Below are positions 17,492 to 25,802 of a stretch of 30,904 bases of DNA, one piece after another. Both the position numbers and the translations under genes were made by a program. The DNA is from WGAL01 sp964570865. GTDB lineage: Bacteria > Bacteroidota > Ignavibacteria > Ignavibacteriales > Melioribacteraceae. How positions within the stretch are numbered: the first letter of the stretch is position 1; every line of letters begins with the position of its first letter. Under the pieces are notes generated by a model. That model was not told the DNA's origin. It ran no database searches and was given only the letters and a program-made list of their open reading frames with translations. The stretch lies in NCBI GenBank assembly GCA_964570865.1, contig CAZMZM010000024.1, forward strand, positions 1-30,904, written 5' to 3'.

Positions 17492-19618
17492 TTAAATTAA
17501 ACTATTCTTTTTTCGCAAAATCCATTCAAGACTAAAAACAAAAATAATAAAAAATAATAAAAATAATGAGGGAAATAAGACAAAGTCTATATTCTTTGTT
17601 CTATCACGTTCAACATAATTCTGTTTCAAAACATCCGATATTTTATCGGAATTATTCAGAAAAACAAATTCTCCTTCGCTTGAAAATGAAATTCTCCGTA
17701 ACAAATCGGAATTTACTTTTCTTTTTATTTTTTCCGCATTAAAACTTTCGACAGTAAATTTTCCGTTTCCTTTAAGAGTATCGCCTTCCAATATTGCCGT
17801 TACGTTCACGCGGTAGTTTCCGGCAGCTAAATTCGGAATTTCCGTTTTGTATTCCCCTTTCCTTATATTGCCGAATGTGATTACACTTTTGAATGATTTG
17901 CTTCTGACAGTACCGAATAGTTTTGCTCTACTCGTTAGATTAAAAAGAGGATCATAAACTTGTGTAAATATTTTTATGGATTCATCCTGAGTAAATACAT
18001 TTTTGGGGAGATTAATTTTTAATCTATCCTGATTTTTATCGGCTGTCAGCCACTTAGTCGATTTCACAAAAATCTCGTCAAAAAATTTTGAGTTTTCCAA
18101 GCTGCTCTGCAACTTCCATTTCCAAATACTCTCGGCAAATAAAGTCATTGACTTTGAATCCGTAACGGCTGAAATCATAAGAGGAAAATCCAATTGCCGG
18201 TTATTAATTTTTGTTTTAATCAAATAATTAGCTACAGGGGAAAACTTTACAAAAACTTTAATGAAATTAACTGGAGGCAAGTTGTCCCATATAGTTTCAG
18301 GAAATACTCCGTTAAAAGAAAAGATCGGATTTTCTTTGTCGGGAACAACCGGCTGTGCTTGTAAAATAGTTTTTCTGTTGTTGTTAAAACGAAAACCCAT
18401 TTTAGTTGAAATACTCTTTAGGTAATCGGAATTTGTTTGAGAAGTAAGCAAAAGATAGAATGGCTTACCATAATTAATCGCCTGCGAAATTTTCTTCCAA
18501 AGCCGCCGGCTGCTTCTTTTAAGCGGATAATTAATCATAAAAATCGCGTCAGACGATTTAATTATATTAATGAACTTTTGTTCAATAATATTCGAAGAAG
18601 GCAGATAATTAACAAACTCTTGAACGGAATTATTTGTGTCGGACTGCACGGCACGTTTGATAAATTCAAAATCGTATGAAGGAGAATCCGTTATAAATAC
18701 AATATTTTTCTTTTTCTTTATTACATCTACATAAACAATTTTTCTGTTATCAAATATATTCTGTTCCCCCTTTACCTTACCGACAACGACAGATAACCGG
18801 TTTCGTCCTAATTTTACGGGGGTAAAGTGCAAACCGACTTTTGTTATTCCTTCTTTCCCAATATTAATATTTTTCTTTTCCTGCAGCTTCCCATTCAGAT
18901 AAAGTGCAACGACCGTACTTTTATTCCTAATTCCATTTGATAGAATAGTAATTGAAATCGGAGTTTTGTCATTTTTATGGATAATTCCGTTAGTTAACAC
19001 ATTACCGATTTCAATGTTTGGAGGTTCGATTGTATCGCCTACCCCGACTGTATAAATCGGTACATTAATTTGCTCTGAAACATAATTCGGGATTTCCCCC
19101 TCCGTCGGATTTCCATCCGTAAGAATAATTACATTTTGAACGCTGTCCTCCAACTCGCTTATTTTTTTGAATACCGGTTCAAAATTAGTAACAACGCCCT
19201 TAAAGTTTAACGAATCAAAACCATCATTTGAAAAACGATTCAAGGTTCTATCAAAAAGGAAAATCCTTGATTGATATTTTTTGTCGTTAATAATCTTTTG
19301 AATAAAACCGACAATCTTTTCCCGTGTTTTCATGCTGTCGGAATTGAGCATCGAGCTTGAATTATCAATAAAAACAAGGTTAACAGGTTTCACTTCTTCT
19401 TTTGTGGAAAATCTCATAACGGGATTTAGCAAGAGGAGAAATATTAAAAATACTCCGAGAAAACGGAGGAAAATTAAAACCGCCTTTAACACATTGGAAA
19501 TCGGTGGAAGAGTATAGCGATAATACCACACGGAAAAAAGCAATGCGCCTACAAAACCGAGGAGCAAAATTAATACTCCGTTTGGCATCTGAATTGAAAT
19601 GTCGGATAATCCAAACAT
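17492..19618 (-). CDS. Membrane protein with von Willebrand A and glutamine-amidotransferase-like domains
   Basis: 708 residues. Two N-terminal membrane helices (about 13-31 and 43-66) precede a VWA domain with a complete MIDAS start DNSSS (85-89) and the later LTDGNPTEG (Asp168). After a beta-rich segment comes an amidotransferase-like alpha/beta domain (about 305-420, from KNIVFITDSPSYDFEFI), then another beta-rich part and a final helix (about 680-702). This BatA-like layout is common in Bacteroidota and Planctomycetes and usually has no assigned function; a periplasmic protein-binding or assembly role is a guess. I chose the ATG 8 bp after the surE stop. A TTG seven codons upstream (19637-19639) is possible, and neither has a clear ribosome binding site. 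Confidence 0.8.
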   Translation of the reverse strand: MFGLSDISIQMPNGVLILLLGFVGALLFSVWYYRYTLPPISNVLKAVLIFLRFLGVFLIFLLLLNPVMRFSTKEEVKPVNLVFIDNSSSMLNSDSMKTREKIVGFIQKIINDKKYQSRIFLFDRTLNRFSNDGFDSLNFKGVVTNFEPVFKKISELEDSVQNVIILTDGNPTEGEIPNYVSEQINVPIYTVGVGDTIEPPNIEIGNVLTNGIIHKNDKTPISITILSNGIRNKSTVVALYLNGKLQEKKNINIGKEGITKVGLHFTPVKLGRNRLSVVVGKVKGEQNIFDNRKIVYVDVIKKKKNIVFITDSPSYDFEFIKRAVQSDTNNSVQEFVNYLPSSNIIEQKFINIIKSSDAIFMINYPLKRSSRRLWKKISQAINYGKPFYLLLTSQTNSDYLKSISTKMGFRFNNNRKTILQAQPVVPDKENPIFSFNGVFPETIWDNLPPVNFIKVFVKFSPVANYLIKTKINNRQLDFPLMISAVTDSKSMTLFAESIWKWKLQSSLENSKFFDEIFVKSTKWLTADKNQDRLKINLPKNVFTQDESIKIFTQVYDPLFNLTSRAKLFGTVRSKSFKSVITFGNIRKGEYKTEIPNLAAGNYRVNVTAILEGDTLKGNGKFTVESFNAEKIKRKVNSDLLRRISFSSEGEFVFLNNSDKISDVLKQNYVERDRTKNIDFVLFPSLFLLFFIIFVFSLEWILRKKNSLI

Positions 19619-19626
19619 ATAAATAA

Positions 19627-20382
19627 TTAAAATTTCCAATCTTTGTATTTGTCGTAAGCGTCGTAGTCAGTCAAATCGAAATGGACAGGTGTTACCGAAA
19701 CGTAACCGGCTTTAACGGCAAAATAATCAAACTCCTGATCTTCGTTCGGCTCTTCCTGCATAGTACCTTGCAGCCAATAATATTTTCTTCCGTACGGATC
19801 AATTCTTTCTTCGTATGAGTCGTCCCATCTCGTCATGCTTTGTCGGGTAACTTTAATCCCTTTTATTTCTTCCTCAGGTAAATCGGGAACATTAATGTTA
19901 AGAAGCGTACCTTTGGGTAAGCCTTCCTCCGAAACAAGACCGACAAACTTTCTCGCAATTTTCCCGGCGAATGTAAAATCATCCACATTATGCGAATCTA
20001 CCGAAACGGCAAAAGCAGGAATATCCATAATCGCCGCTTCTCTGGCTGCGGAAACGGTTCCCGAATATATTAAGTTTACAGCCGCATTCGAGCCGTTGTT
20101 AATTCCGCTAATTACCATATCGGGAGTTTCTTTCAAAATATTTCTTATTCCCATTTTCACACAATCCGCCGGAGTTCCTTCAACGGCATAACCGAAAAAA
20201 TCATCTCCTTTAAAATATCTGTGTATTCTCAGAGGGATTTTCATTGTGATTGAATGCCCTACGGCGCTTTGCTCGGTTAACGGAGCTACTACCGTTACTT
20301 CCGCAACTTCCTTTAAAGCTTGTACTAATGATGCTATTCCCCTCGAATGTATTCCATCGTCATTTACTACCAAAATTTTCAA
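19627..20382 (-). CDS. surE: 5'/3'-nucleotidase SurE
   Basis: Metal-dependent nucleoside monophosphatase of the survival protein E family. The N-terminus NDDGIHSRGI (residues 7-16) holds the Asp-Asp metal site; SAVGHSITM, the SGINNGSNA block (about 95) with its metal-binding Asn, and YSGTVSAAREA follow. Length 251 is typical. The start is TTG behind AAAGGTGA (20388-20395). It is the first gene of the long minus-strand run and is divergent from the methyltransferase gene, with 87 bp between. In proteobacteria surE often sits with pcm and rpoS; here it is instead followed by a VWA membrane protein. Confidence 0.96.
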   Translation of the reverse strand: MKILVVNDDGIHSRGIASLVQALKEVAEVTVVAPLTEQSAVGHSITMKIPLRIHRYFKGDDFFGYAVEGTPADCVKMGIRNILKETPDMVISGINNGSNAAVNLIYSGTVSAAREAAIMDIPAFAVSVDSHNVDDFTFAGKIARKFVGLVSEEGLPKGTLLNINVPDLPEEEIKGIKVTRQSMTRWDDSYEERIDPYGRKYYWLQGTMQEEPNEDQEFDYFAVKAGYVSVTPVHFDLTDYDAYDKYKDWKF

Positions 20383-20469
20383 AATTTCACCTTTATTTTC
20401 TAAAATTCTCGAATATTGTTTTAAATATACTTAAATTAGTAAATTAATTGAAATTAAGAGTTTTTTCCT
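20383..20469. promoter_or_regulatory. Divergent promoter region between surE and the DNA methyltransferase
   Basis: The 87-bp gap between two divergent genes should hold promoters for both strands. On the minus strand TATATTTA (20422-20429) resembles the Bacteroidota -7 element, without a TTG at the right distance upstream. The surE ribosome binding site lies at 20388-20395. On the plus strand I see only a weak AAGAG (20455-20460) before the TTG start. Sequence is very AT-rich. Confidence 0.4.
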
Positions 20470-21330
20470 TTGGATAATAATAGTAAATACATCGAATTAC
20501 CCGGAAGAGGGAGATATAACAAAAAAAATAAACTGAACAACCTGACAGGGAAAGAGTGGATAAAGTTCACTAAATCGTGGTTTATTCACACGCCCAAACG
20601 AAGGAAGGAAAATGAGATTCTTCATCCGGCCAAATATCCGGAATCATTGATTGAAGAGTTCATCGGTTTTTTCTCGAAAGAAGGCGATTGGGTTTTTGAT
20701 CCGTTTTTAGGTACAGGAAGTACTTTGATTGCTGCCGGCAACACAAACCGAAACGGAGCCGGAATTGAGCTTATGAAAAAGTATTTTAATACTTCTGTCA
20801 AAAGGATTAAAGAAGCTGAGTACAAGACCGAGCTAATTCCGATTTTGGGAAGTTCTGATAATCTTAAAAAATTGCTTAATCAAACTGTTGGTGAACGCTT
20901 ATTCGATTTTATTATCACTTCACCTCCCTACTGGAACCAACTTGAACGAAACAACATCCGGCAGAAAAACAGGAAGGAAAGCGGACTTGATACTCGATAC
21001 TCCAAGAGGAAGGAAGACCTTGGAAATATTAAGGAATATGAAGATTTTATCGAGAAACAGGCTCGGATTTTTGACGAAGTTTTTGATATTACAAAACCGG
21101 GCGGGTACCTGACTGTAATTACAAACAATGTTTATTTTGACAGCCGGCTTTATCCCCTAGCCTTTGATACGGCTATAAGTTTAACCAAACGAGGCGATAA
21201 AAGCTGGACGCTTAAAGATGAAAAAATTTGGCTCCAAAACGATAAACCCCTTCTGCCGCTTGGCGTTAATAATGCGTGGGTGGGCAACCGCCATCATCAA
21301 TACTGTTTAATTTTCAGGAAAGAAAAATGA
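20470..21330 (+). CDS. Solitary DNA N4-cytosine/N6-adenine methyltransferase
   Basis: 286 residues. SAM-binding motif I is DPFLGTGST (77-85) and catalytic motif IV is TSPPYW (150-155), the form typical of N4-cytosine enzymes, though N6-adenine is not excluded. Motif I comes before motif IV with only about 65 residues between, so any target-recognition region must lie C-terminal or be very small. No restriction endonuclease, specificity subunit or Vsr gene is adjacent. The only usable start is a TTG with a weak ribosome binding site. Its TGA overlaps the xseA ATG (ATGA), so the two are probably co-translated. Codon use looks like the neighbours. An orphan methylation or repair-linked role is inferred. 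Confidence 0.85.
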   Translation: MDNNSKYIELPGRGRYNKKNKLNNLTGKEWIKFTKSWFIHTPKRRKENEILHPAKYPESLIEEFIGFFSKEGDWVFDPFLGTGSTLIAAGNTNRNGAGIELMKKYFNTSVKRIKEAEYKTELIPILGSSDNLKKLLNQTVGERLFDFIITSPPYWNQLERNNIRQKNRKESGLDTRYSKRKEDLGNIKEYEDFIEKQARIFDEVFDITKPGGYLTVITNNVYFDSRLYPLAFDTAISLTKRGDKSWTLKDEKIWLQNDKPLLPLGVNNAWVGNRHHQYCLIFRKEK

Positions 21331-22520
21331 GCGACAAAATTCTTTCGGTAAGCGAAATAACAAATGAGATAAAATTTACGCTTGAAAATTCGTTTTCGGA
21401 TATTACCGTAATCGGGGAAATTTCAAATTTCACAGCGCATTATTCGGGACACTGGTATTTTACGCTTAAAGATTCCGATTCGCAAATCAGTTGTACGATG
21501 TGGAGAAGTTTCAACTCCAAAGTATTTTTTAAACCGCAGGACGGAATGAAAATAATCGTGAGCGGAAACATCAACGTTTATCCTCCGCGCGGCAATTATC
21601 AGATAAATGCCAAGACGATTCAGCCTGCCGGTGAAGGCGAATTGCAAGCGGCATTTGAACGCCTTAAACGGAAACTTGATGCCGAAGGTCTCTTCGAGGA
21701 AAATCTAAAAAAACCGATACCGAGATTTCCTGAGGCAATCGGGATTGTTACTGCTGACGGTGCAGCCGCTTTACGAGATTTGCTGAGCGTTGCCGAACGC
21801 CGTTATCCGGTTGCCAAGTTAATTCATGCGCCGGCTAAAGTTCAGGGTGAAGGCGCAGCCGAAGAAATTGCGGCGGCAATTGAAGCGCTTAACCGTTACG
21901 GTAAAGTTGACGTTATTATTATTGGAAGGGGCGGCGGTTCACTCGAAGACCTATGGGCTTTTAACGAAGAAGTTGTAGCACGAGCAATCTTCAACTCTAA
22001 AATCCCTGTTGTCAGTGGTGTCGGACACGAAGTTGATTTTACAATTGCGGATTTTGTCGCCGATTTACGAGCCCCGACACCTACGGCGGCGATGGAATTA
22101 GTAACGCCTAATCAGGATGATATTTTTGCATATCTGAACGATTTTTTATATACTTCTCACTCCAAAATCGTTGACTACTTGGGAAATAAGAATTATCAAG
22201 TAGAACAGATTTTAAGTTCATACGGATTTAGAAAAAATATCGATTTTATTAATACCCGCGCTCAATATATTGACGGGTTGTTCTCTGAAATAAATAATTC
22301 CGTTTCAGATAAAATAAAGGACTTGTCTCATCGTGTCAGCCTTGCCAAACGGACAATCGACTCTGCCGATATTAGAAAAAATCTGAAGAAAGGTTATTCG
22401 ATTGTAAAACAGAACGGACTGATTATTAAAGATTCGGAAAAAATTAATTCCGATAAAAACATTAACATTCAATTTTACGAAAACGAAATAGAGCTTGAAA
22501 AATGGCAGCTAAAAAAATAA
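21327..22520 (+). CDS. xseA: Exodeoxyribonuclease VII large subunit
   Basis: Catalytic subunit of ExoVII, which cuts single-stranded DNA to acid-soluble fragments and acts in mismatch and crosslink repair. 397 residues: N-terminal OB fold (SVSEITNEIKFTLE to about 100), then the catalytic domain with GRGGGSLEDLWAFNEE and GVGHEVDFTIADFVADLRAPTPTAA written in two adjacent family blocks (about 205-260). A coiled coil and the C-terminal GYSIV block follow. I start at the ATG at 21327, which overlaps the methyltransferase stop as ATGA. A longer frame from 21276 would add 17 residues read out of frame from the methyltransferase. It overlaps xseB by 19 bp. Confidence 0.96.
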   Translation: MSDKILSVSEITNEIKFTLENSFSDITVIGEISNFTAHYSGHWYFTLKDSDSQISCTMWRSFNSKVFFKPQDGMKIIVSGNINVYPPRGNYQINAKTIQPAGEGELQAAFERLKRKLDAEGLFEENLKKPIPRFPEAIGIVTADGAAALRDLLSVAERRYPVAKLIHAPAKVQGEGAAEEIAAAIEALNRYGKVDVIIIGRGGGSLEDLWAFNEEVVARAIFNSKIPVVSGVGHEVDFTIADFVADLRAPTPTAAMELVTPNQDDIFAYLNDFLYTSHSKIVDYLGNKNYQVEQILSSYGFRKNIDFINTRAQYIDGLFSEINNSVSDKIKDLSHRVSLAKRTIDSADIRKNLKKGYSIVKQNGLIIKDSEKINSDKNINIQFYENEIELEKWQLKK

Positions 22521-22705
22521 AATTTGAAGAGGCTTTACAACGTCTTGAAGAAATTTCTTCACTTTTGGCGGATGAAAATGTTCCGCTGGAAGAAATATTG
22601 AAACTCTACGAAGAAGGCATTAAGCTAACCAAACTGTGCCAAACAAAACTGAAAGAAGCCGAACTTACGATTAAGAAATTAGACAATGAATTATTAGAAG
22701 ATTAA
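22502..22705 (+). CDS. xseB: Exodeoxyribonuclease VII small subunit
   Basis: 67-residue helical subunit that binds XseA. The sequence has the family pattern FEEALQRLEEISSLLADENVP in two parts: FEEALQRLEEI (8-18) and the VPLEEILKLYEEGIKL block (27-42), then a lysine-rich helix. Length is normal. It overlaps the end of xseA by 19 bp, which fits balanced production of the two subunits, and lies 13 bp before dxs, a common arrangement (xseB next to isoprenoid genes) in many bacteria. Confidence 0.96.
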   Translation: MAAKKIKFEEALQRLEEISSLLADENVPLEEILKLYEEGIKLTKLCQTKLKEAELTIKKLDNELLED

Positions 22706-22718
22706 CCGAAAGGAAGTT

Positions 22719-24635
22719 ATGACTGAACTTACCAAATATAAATATTTAGATAAAATCGACGATCCGAAAGATTTACGCCACTTAACCAATCCGGAATTAG
22801 TAGAACTTGCGGATGAAATAAGAACTTTTTTGATCGATACAATAAGTCAAACCGGAGGTCATTTTGCCGGAAGCTTAGGTGTTGTTGAATTGACAATTGC
22901 ATTACATAAAGTTTTTGATACTCCAAAAGATTTGATAATCTGGGACACCGGACATCAAGCTTATCCGCATAAAATACTTACCGGCAGAAGGGATAGAATG
23001 AATACAATCCGCCAATTAAACGGTTTGAGCGGATTCTTAAAACGAAACGAAAGCGAGTATGACACATTCGGCGCCGGCCATGCGGCTACTTCAATTTCGG
23101 CGGCACTCGGTATGGCAACCGCTGCTGCGTTAAAGGATGAAGATAGAAAAGTAATCGCCGTTATCGGAGACGGTGCAATGACTAATGGAATGGCATACGA
23201 AGCGATGAACAATTCCGGTATGTTGAAAAAGAATTTAATTGTTGTTCTAAATGATAATCAAATGTCAATTTCGCCGAACGTTTGGCAAATCTCCAACTAC
23301 TTTACAAATATTACCGCTCATCCGGAATACAATAGATTTAAGGGTGCAATTTGGGAACTTACCGGAAAGCTTGACCAGTTCGGCGACAGACTGAGAAAAA
23401 CCGCAGCAAGATTGGAAAGCGGAATAAAGTCGATTATTACTCCCGGAATGTTATTCGAATCACTGGGTTTTAGATATTTCGGACCGTTCAACGGTCATAA
23501 TCTCCCGAAACTGATTTCAACTTTTAATAATATTAAATCTTTTCACGGACCGATTCTGGTACATATCAACACAAAAAAAGGAAAGGGATACAAACCGGCT
23601 GAAGAGCATGTTACAGCTTTTCACGGAATTTCTCCTTTCGACAAAATCACAGGAAAAACACTACCGAAAAAACCGGGTCCCCCTTCATATACTTCGGTTT
23701 TCGGCAATACGTTGGTTAAACTGATGGAACATGATAAGCGACTCGTCGGCATAACGGCTGCAATGCCCGACGGGACAGGAATGAACATTGTGCAAAAGGC
23801 TTTTCCCGAAAGGACTTTTGACGTAGGTATTGCCGAAGAACATGCGGTTACGTTTGCTGCCGGTTTAGCCACTCAGGGAATTAAACCTGTAGTTGCAATC
23901 TATTCCACATTTATGCAGCGAGCTATTGACCAAATCATACATGATATTTCTCTTCAAAAACTGAATGTTATTTTAGCGCTTGACAGAGGCGGACTTGTAG
24001 GAGCAGACGGGCCTACTCATCACGGAGTTTTTGATTTAACTTATCTCAGAATGATTCCCAATATAGTTGTGATGGCTCCTAAAGATGAAAACGAGTTTAG
24101 GCACATGCTTTATACCGCCGATAAATATGAAGACGGAGCGATCGCGCTTCGCTACCCCAGAGGAAACGGAGTTGGCGTACCAATTGATGAAGAACTTCAT
24201 GAGATTGAAATAGGAAAAGCCGAAAAGCTAACCGAAGGGTCAGATGTTGCTCTGCTTGCCGTAGGAATAATGGTCGGCTATTCGGACGAAGCTGTTAAGA
24301 AACTTAGAGAAGAAAATATCTCTGCCGAACTAATTAATATGAGATTTGTAAAACCTCTTGATTCCGATATGCTTGACTACGTTGCCGAAAAATTCGATAA
24401 AGTGGTAACGCTCGAAGAAAACTCTATTGTTGGCGGATTCGGTGCCGGAGTTTTGGAATATTTCGCAGATAAAGGATACAAAAATAACGTTCTCAGAATA
24501 GGACTTCCTGACGATTACGTTGAGCACGGGACACAAAAGGAACTTCATGCACTTCTTAAAATAGATCCGTCCGGAATCGCGGAACAAGTTAAATCATTTG
24601 TGAAAAAACCGTTAAGCAACAGTAAGGTAAGTTAG
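22719..24635 (+). CDS. dxs: 1-deoxy-D-xylulose-5-phosphate synthase
   Basis: Thiamine-diphosphate enzyme joining pyruvate and glyceraldehyde 3-phosphate to start the MEP isoprenoid pathway. 638 residues, usual length. Visible motifs: GGHFAGSLGVVELT (about 46-59), DTGHQAYPHKIL, the thiamine-binding GDGAMTNGMAYEAMN (about 150-164), then the central EEHAVTFAAG and DRGGLVGADGPTHHG of the transketolase pyrimidine domain, and a C-terminal transketolase domain with EENSIVGGFG. AAAGGAAG lies before the ATG. It follows xseB by 13 bp and directly abuts the next gene. IspD of the same pathway is on the opposite strand at 1471. Confidence 0.97.
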   Translation: MTELTKYKYLDKIDDPKDLRHLTNPELVELADEIRTFLIDTISQTGGHFAGSLGVVELTIALHKVFDTPKDLIIWDTGHQAYPHKILTGRRDRMNTIRQLNGLSGFLKRNESEYDTFGAGHAATSISAALGMATAAALKDEDRKVIAVIGDGAMTNGMAYEAMNNSGMLKKNLIVVLNDNQMSISPNVWQISNYFTNITAHPEYNRFKGAIWELTGKLDQFGDRLRKTAARLESGIKSIITPGMLFESLGFRYFGPFNGHNLPKLISTFNNIKSFHGPILVHINTKKGKGYKPAEEHVTAFHGISPFDKITGKTLPKKPGPPSYTSVFGNTLVKLMEHDKRLVGITAAMPDGTGMNIVQKAFPERTFDVGIAEEHAVTFAAGLATQGIKPVVAIYSTFMQRAIDQIIHDISLQKLNVILALDRGGLVGADGPTHHGVFDLTYLRMIPNIVVMAPKDENEFRHMLYTADKYEDGAIALRYPRGNGVGVPIDEELHEIEIGKAEKLTEGSDVALLAVGIMVGYSDEAVKKLREENISAELINMRFVKPLDSDMLDYVAEKFDKVVTLEENSIVGGFGAGVLEYFADKGYKNNVLRIGLPDDYVEHGTQKELHALLKIDPSGIAEQVKSFVKKPLSNSKVS

Positions 24636-25643
24636 ATGGAAAAAACAAAAATCGGGATTATTGGACTGGGGGGAATAGCACAGCTGATTTACTTGCCGAT
24701 AATTAAAAAACTTAAAACCGCAGAAATAACCGCTGTATCGGAAATCGCAAAATCGAGGATGAATCATGTTGCCGACAAATTCGGGATAGAAGAACGATTC
24801 ACCGATTACCATGAAATGCTATCGAATAGCGATATTGAAGCTGTGATAATAGCAACGCCGACAGATACTCACCATTCCATTGCAATCGATGCATTGAACG
24901 CAGGGAAACATATACTAATTGAAAAACCGGCTTCCCGAAACTTTGATGAAGCCAAAGCAATCAAAAAAGCCGCTGAAAAGAATGGTAAAATCGTGATGGT
25001 GGGAATGAACCTCCGGTTTCGTCCCGATTCAATGCTTCTGAAAAGTTTTTTGGGAAGTAAAGAAATCGGGGATATTTACTATGTCCGCGCCAGTTGGATT
25101 AGAAAACGAAGCACTTCCCATAGTTGGGCTACTCAAACAACCAAAGCCGGTGGAGGAGCTTTAATGGATTTAGGACTTCTGCTGCTTGACCTCGGTGTGT
25201 GGCTTCTCGATTACCCCGATATTAAAAGAGCTTCGGTGCATAACTTTAATTATAGGACAGAGTCCGTTGAAGATTCATCGGTCGGATTAATCCATTTGGA
25301 AAGAGATATTACGCTTGGATTCGAAGTCAGTTGGTCATTGACCGAAGGAAAAGATAAACTCATACTTGATTTTTTCGGAACAAACGGAACTGCACATTTA
25401 TTCCCGCTAAACGCCTATAAACATGTCGGAGATGAAAAAGTTTATGTCTCCCCTCTCGGTAGTTCGGTAAACACTCGAAACTTCTACAACAAATCATTTG
25501 AAAATGAAATTAAACACTTTGTTGCATCAATCAGAAATGGTGTGGGAGTAGTTTCATCAATTGACGGCGCTCTACATCGAATGAAAATGATGGATATTCT
25601 CTACCAATCGGCAAATGAGAATAGAGAAATTGTTGTAGATTAA
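24636..25643 (+). CDS. Gfo/Idh/MocA family NAD(P)-dependent oxidoreductase
   Basis: 335 residues. The N-terminal Rossmann fold has IGIIGLGGIAQLIYLP (6-21), IIATPTDTHHSIA (about 70-82) and the family EKP (95-97). The C-terminal alpha/beta domain carries GGGALMDLG (about 172-180), the position of the catalytic Asp/His region. Such enzymes act on sugars, inositols or related polyols, and the substrate cannot be told from sequence. Its ATG follows the dxs TAG with no gap, so it is part of the xseA-xseB-dxs operon. A weak hairpin follows it. No sugar-uptake gene is near. Confidence 0.9.
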   Translation: MEKTKIGIIGLGGIAQLIYLPIIKKLKTAEITAVSEIAKSRMNHVADKFGIEERFTDYHEMLSNSDIEAVIIATPTDTHHSIAIDALNAGKHILIEKPASRNFDEAKAIKKAAEKNGKIVMVGMNLRFRPDSMLLKSFLGSKEIGDIYYVRASWIRKRSTSHSWATQTTKAGGGALMDLGLLLLDLGVWLLDYPDIKRASVHNFNYRTESVEDSSVGLIHLERDITLGFEVSWSLTEGKDKLILDFFGTNGTAHLFPLNAYKHVGDEKVYVSPLGSSVNTRNFYNKSFENEIKHFVASIRNGVGVVSSIDGALHRMKMMDILYQSANENREIVVD

Positions 25644-25656
25644 CCTAATTTGATTC

Positions 25657-25672
25657 AAGCGAGACGCTTTTT
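25657..25672 (+). terminator. Weak terminator-like hairpin after the Gfo/Idh gene
   Basis: AAGCG (25657-25661) and CGCTT (25665-25669) pair around a 3-nt loop, and the arm runs into five T (25668-25672). The stem has only 5 bp, so termination would be inefficient. It lies 13 bp past the stop codon, the right place to end the methyltransferase-xseAB-dxs operon. Confidence 0.4.
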
Positions 25673-25696
25673 CAAACGAAGAATAAAACAGACCGT

Positions 25697-25749
25697 TTGC
25701 CAATAGTGAATGGCGAATTATCCCATTTTCCATTATCAATTCTCAATTA
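25697..25749. repeat. Low-complexity GAATT/CATTATC-like intergenic sequence
   Basis: The stretch is built from short related words: AATAGTGAAT, GGCGAATTATC, CCATTTTCC, ATTATCAATTC and TCAATTAG. It resembles the degenerate interspersed spacer repeats found between genes in several Bacteroidota and cyanobacteria. I cannot show other copies in this window. It lies between the Gfo/Idh gene and rmuC and carries no open reading frame of note. Confidence 0.35.
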
Positions 25750-25772
25750 GAAGATTTATATTTCTTTTCTTC

Positions 25773-25792
25773 ATAAATAATGATAAATAATA
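25773..25792. repeat. Two tandem copies of a 10-bp AT-rich unit before rmuC
   Basis: ATAAATAATG (25773-25782) is followed at once by ATAAATAATA (25783-25792), differing at the last base. It ends right at the AAGGGG ribosome binding site of rmuC (25792-25797). It may keep the translation start region unstructured, or be only chance in AT-rich sequence. Confidence 0.5.
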
Positions 25793-25802
25793 AGGGGTTT
25801 CA

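Noticed and set aside
19619..19639. TTG start for the VWA protein seven codons upstream
   Set aside because: It overlaps the surE end and has no better ribosome binding site than the ATG at 19618; kept only as an alternative.
21276..21326. Upstream 17-codon extension of xseA
   Set aside because: It overlaps the methyltransferase coding sequence, and the ATGA overlap start at 21327 gives the normal XseA N-terminus.
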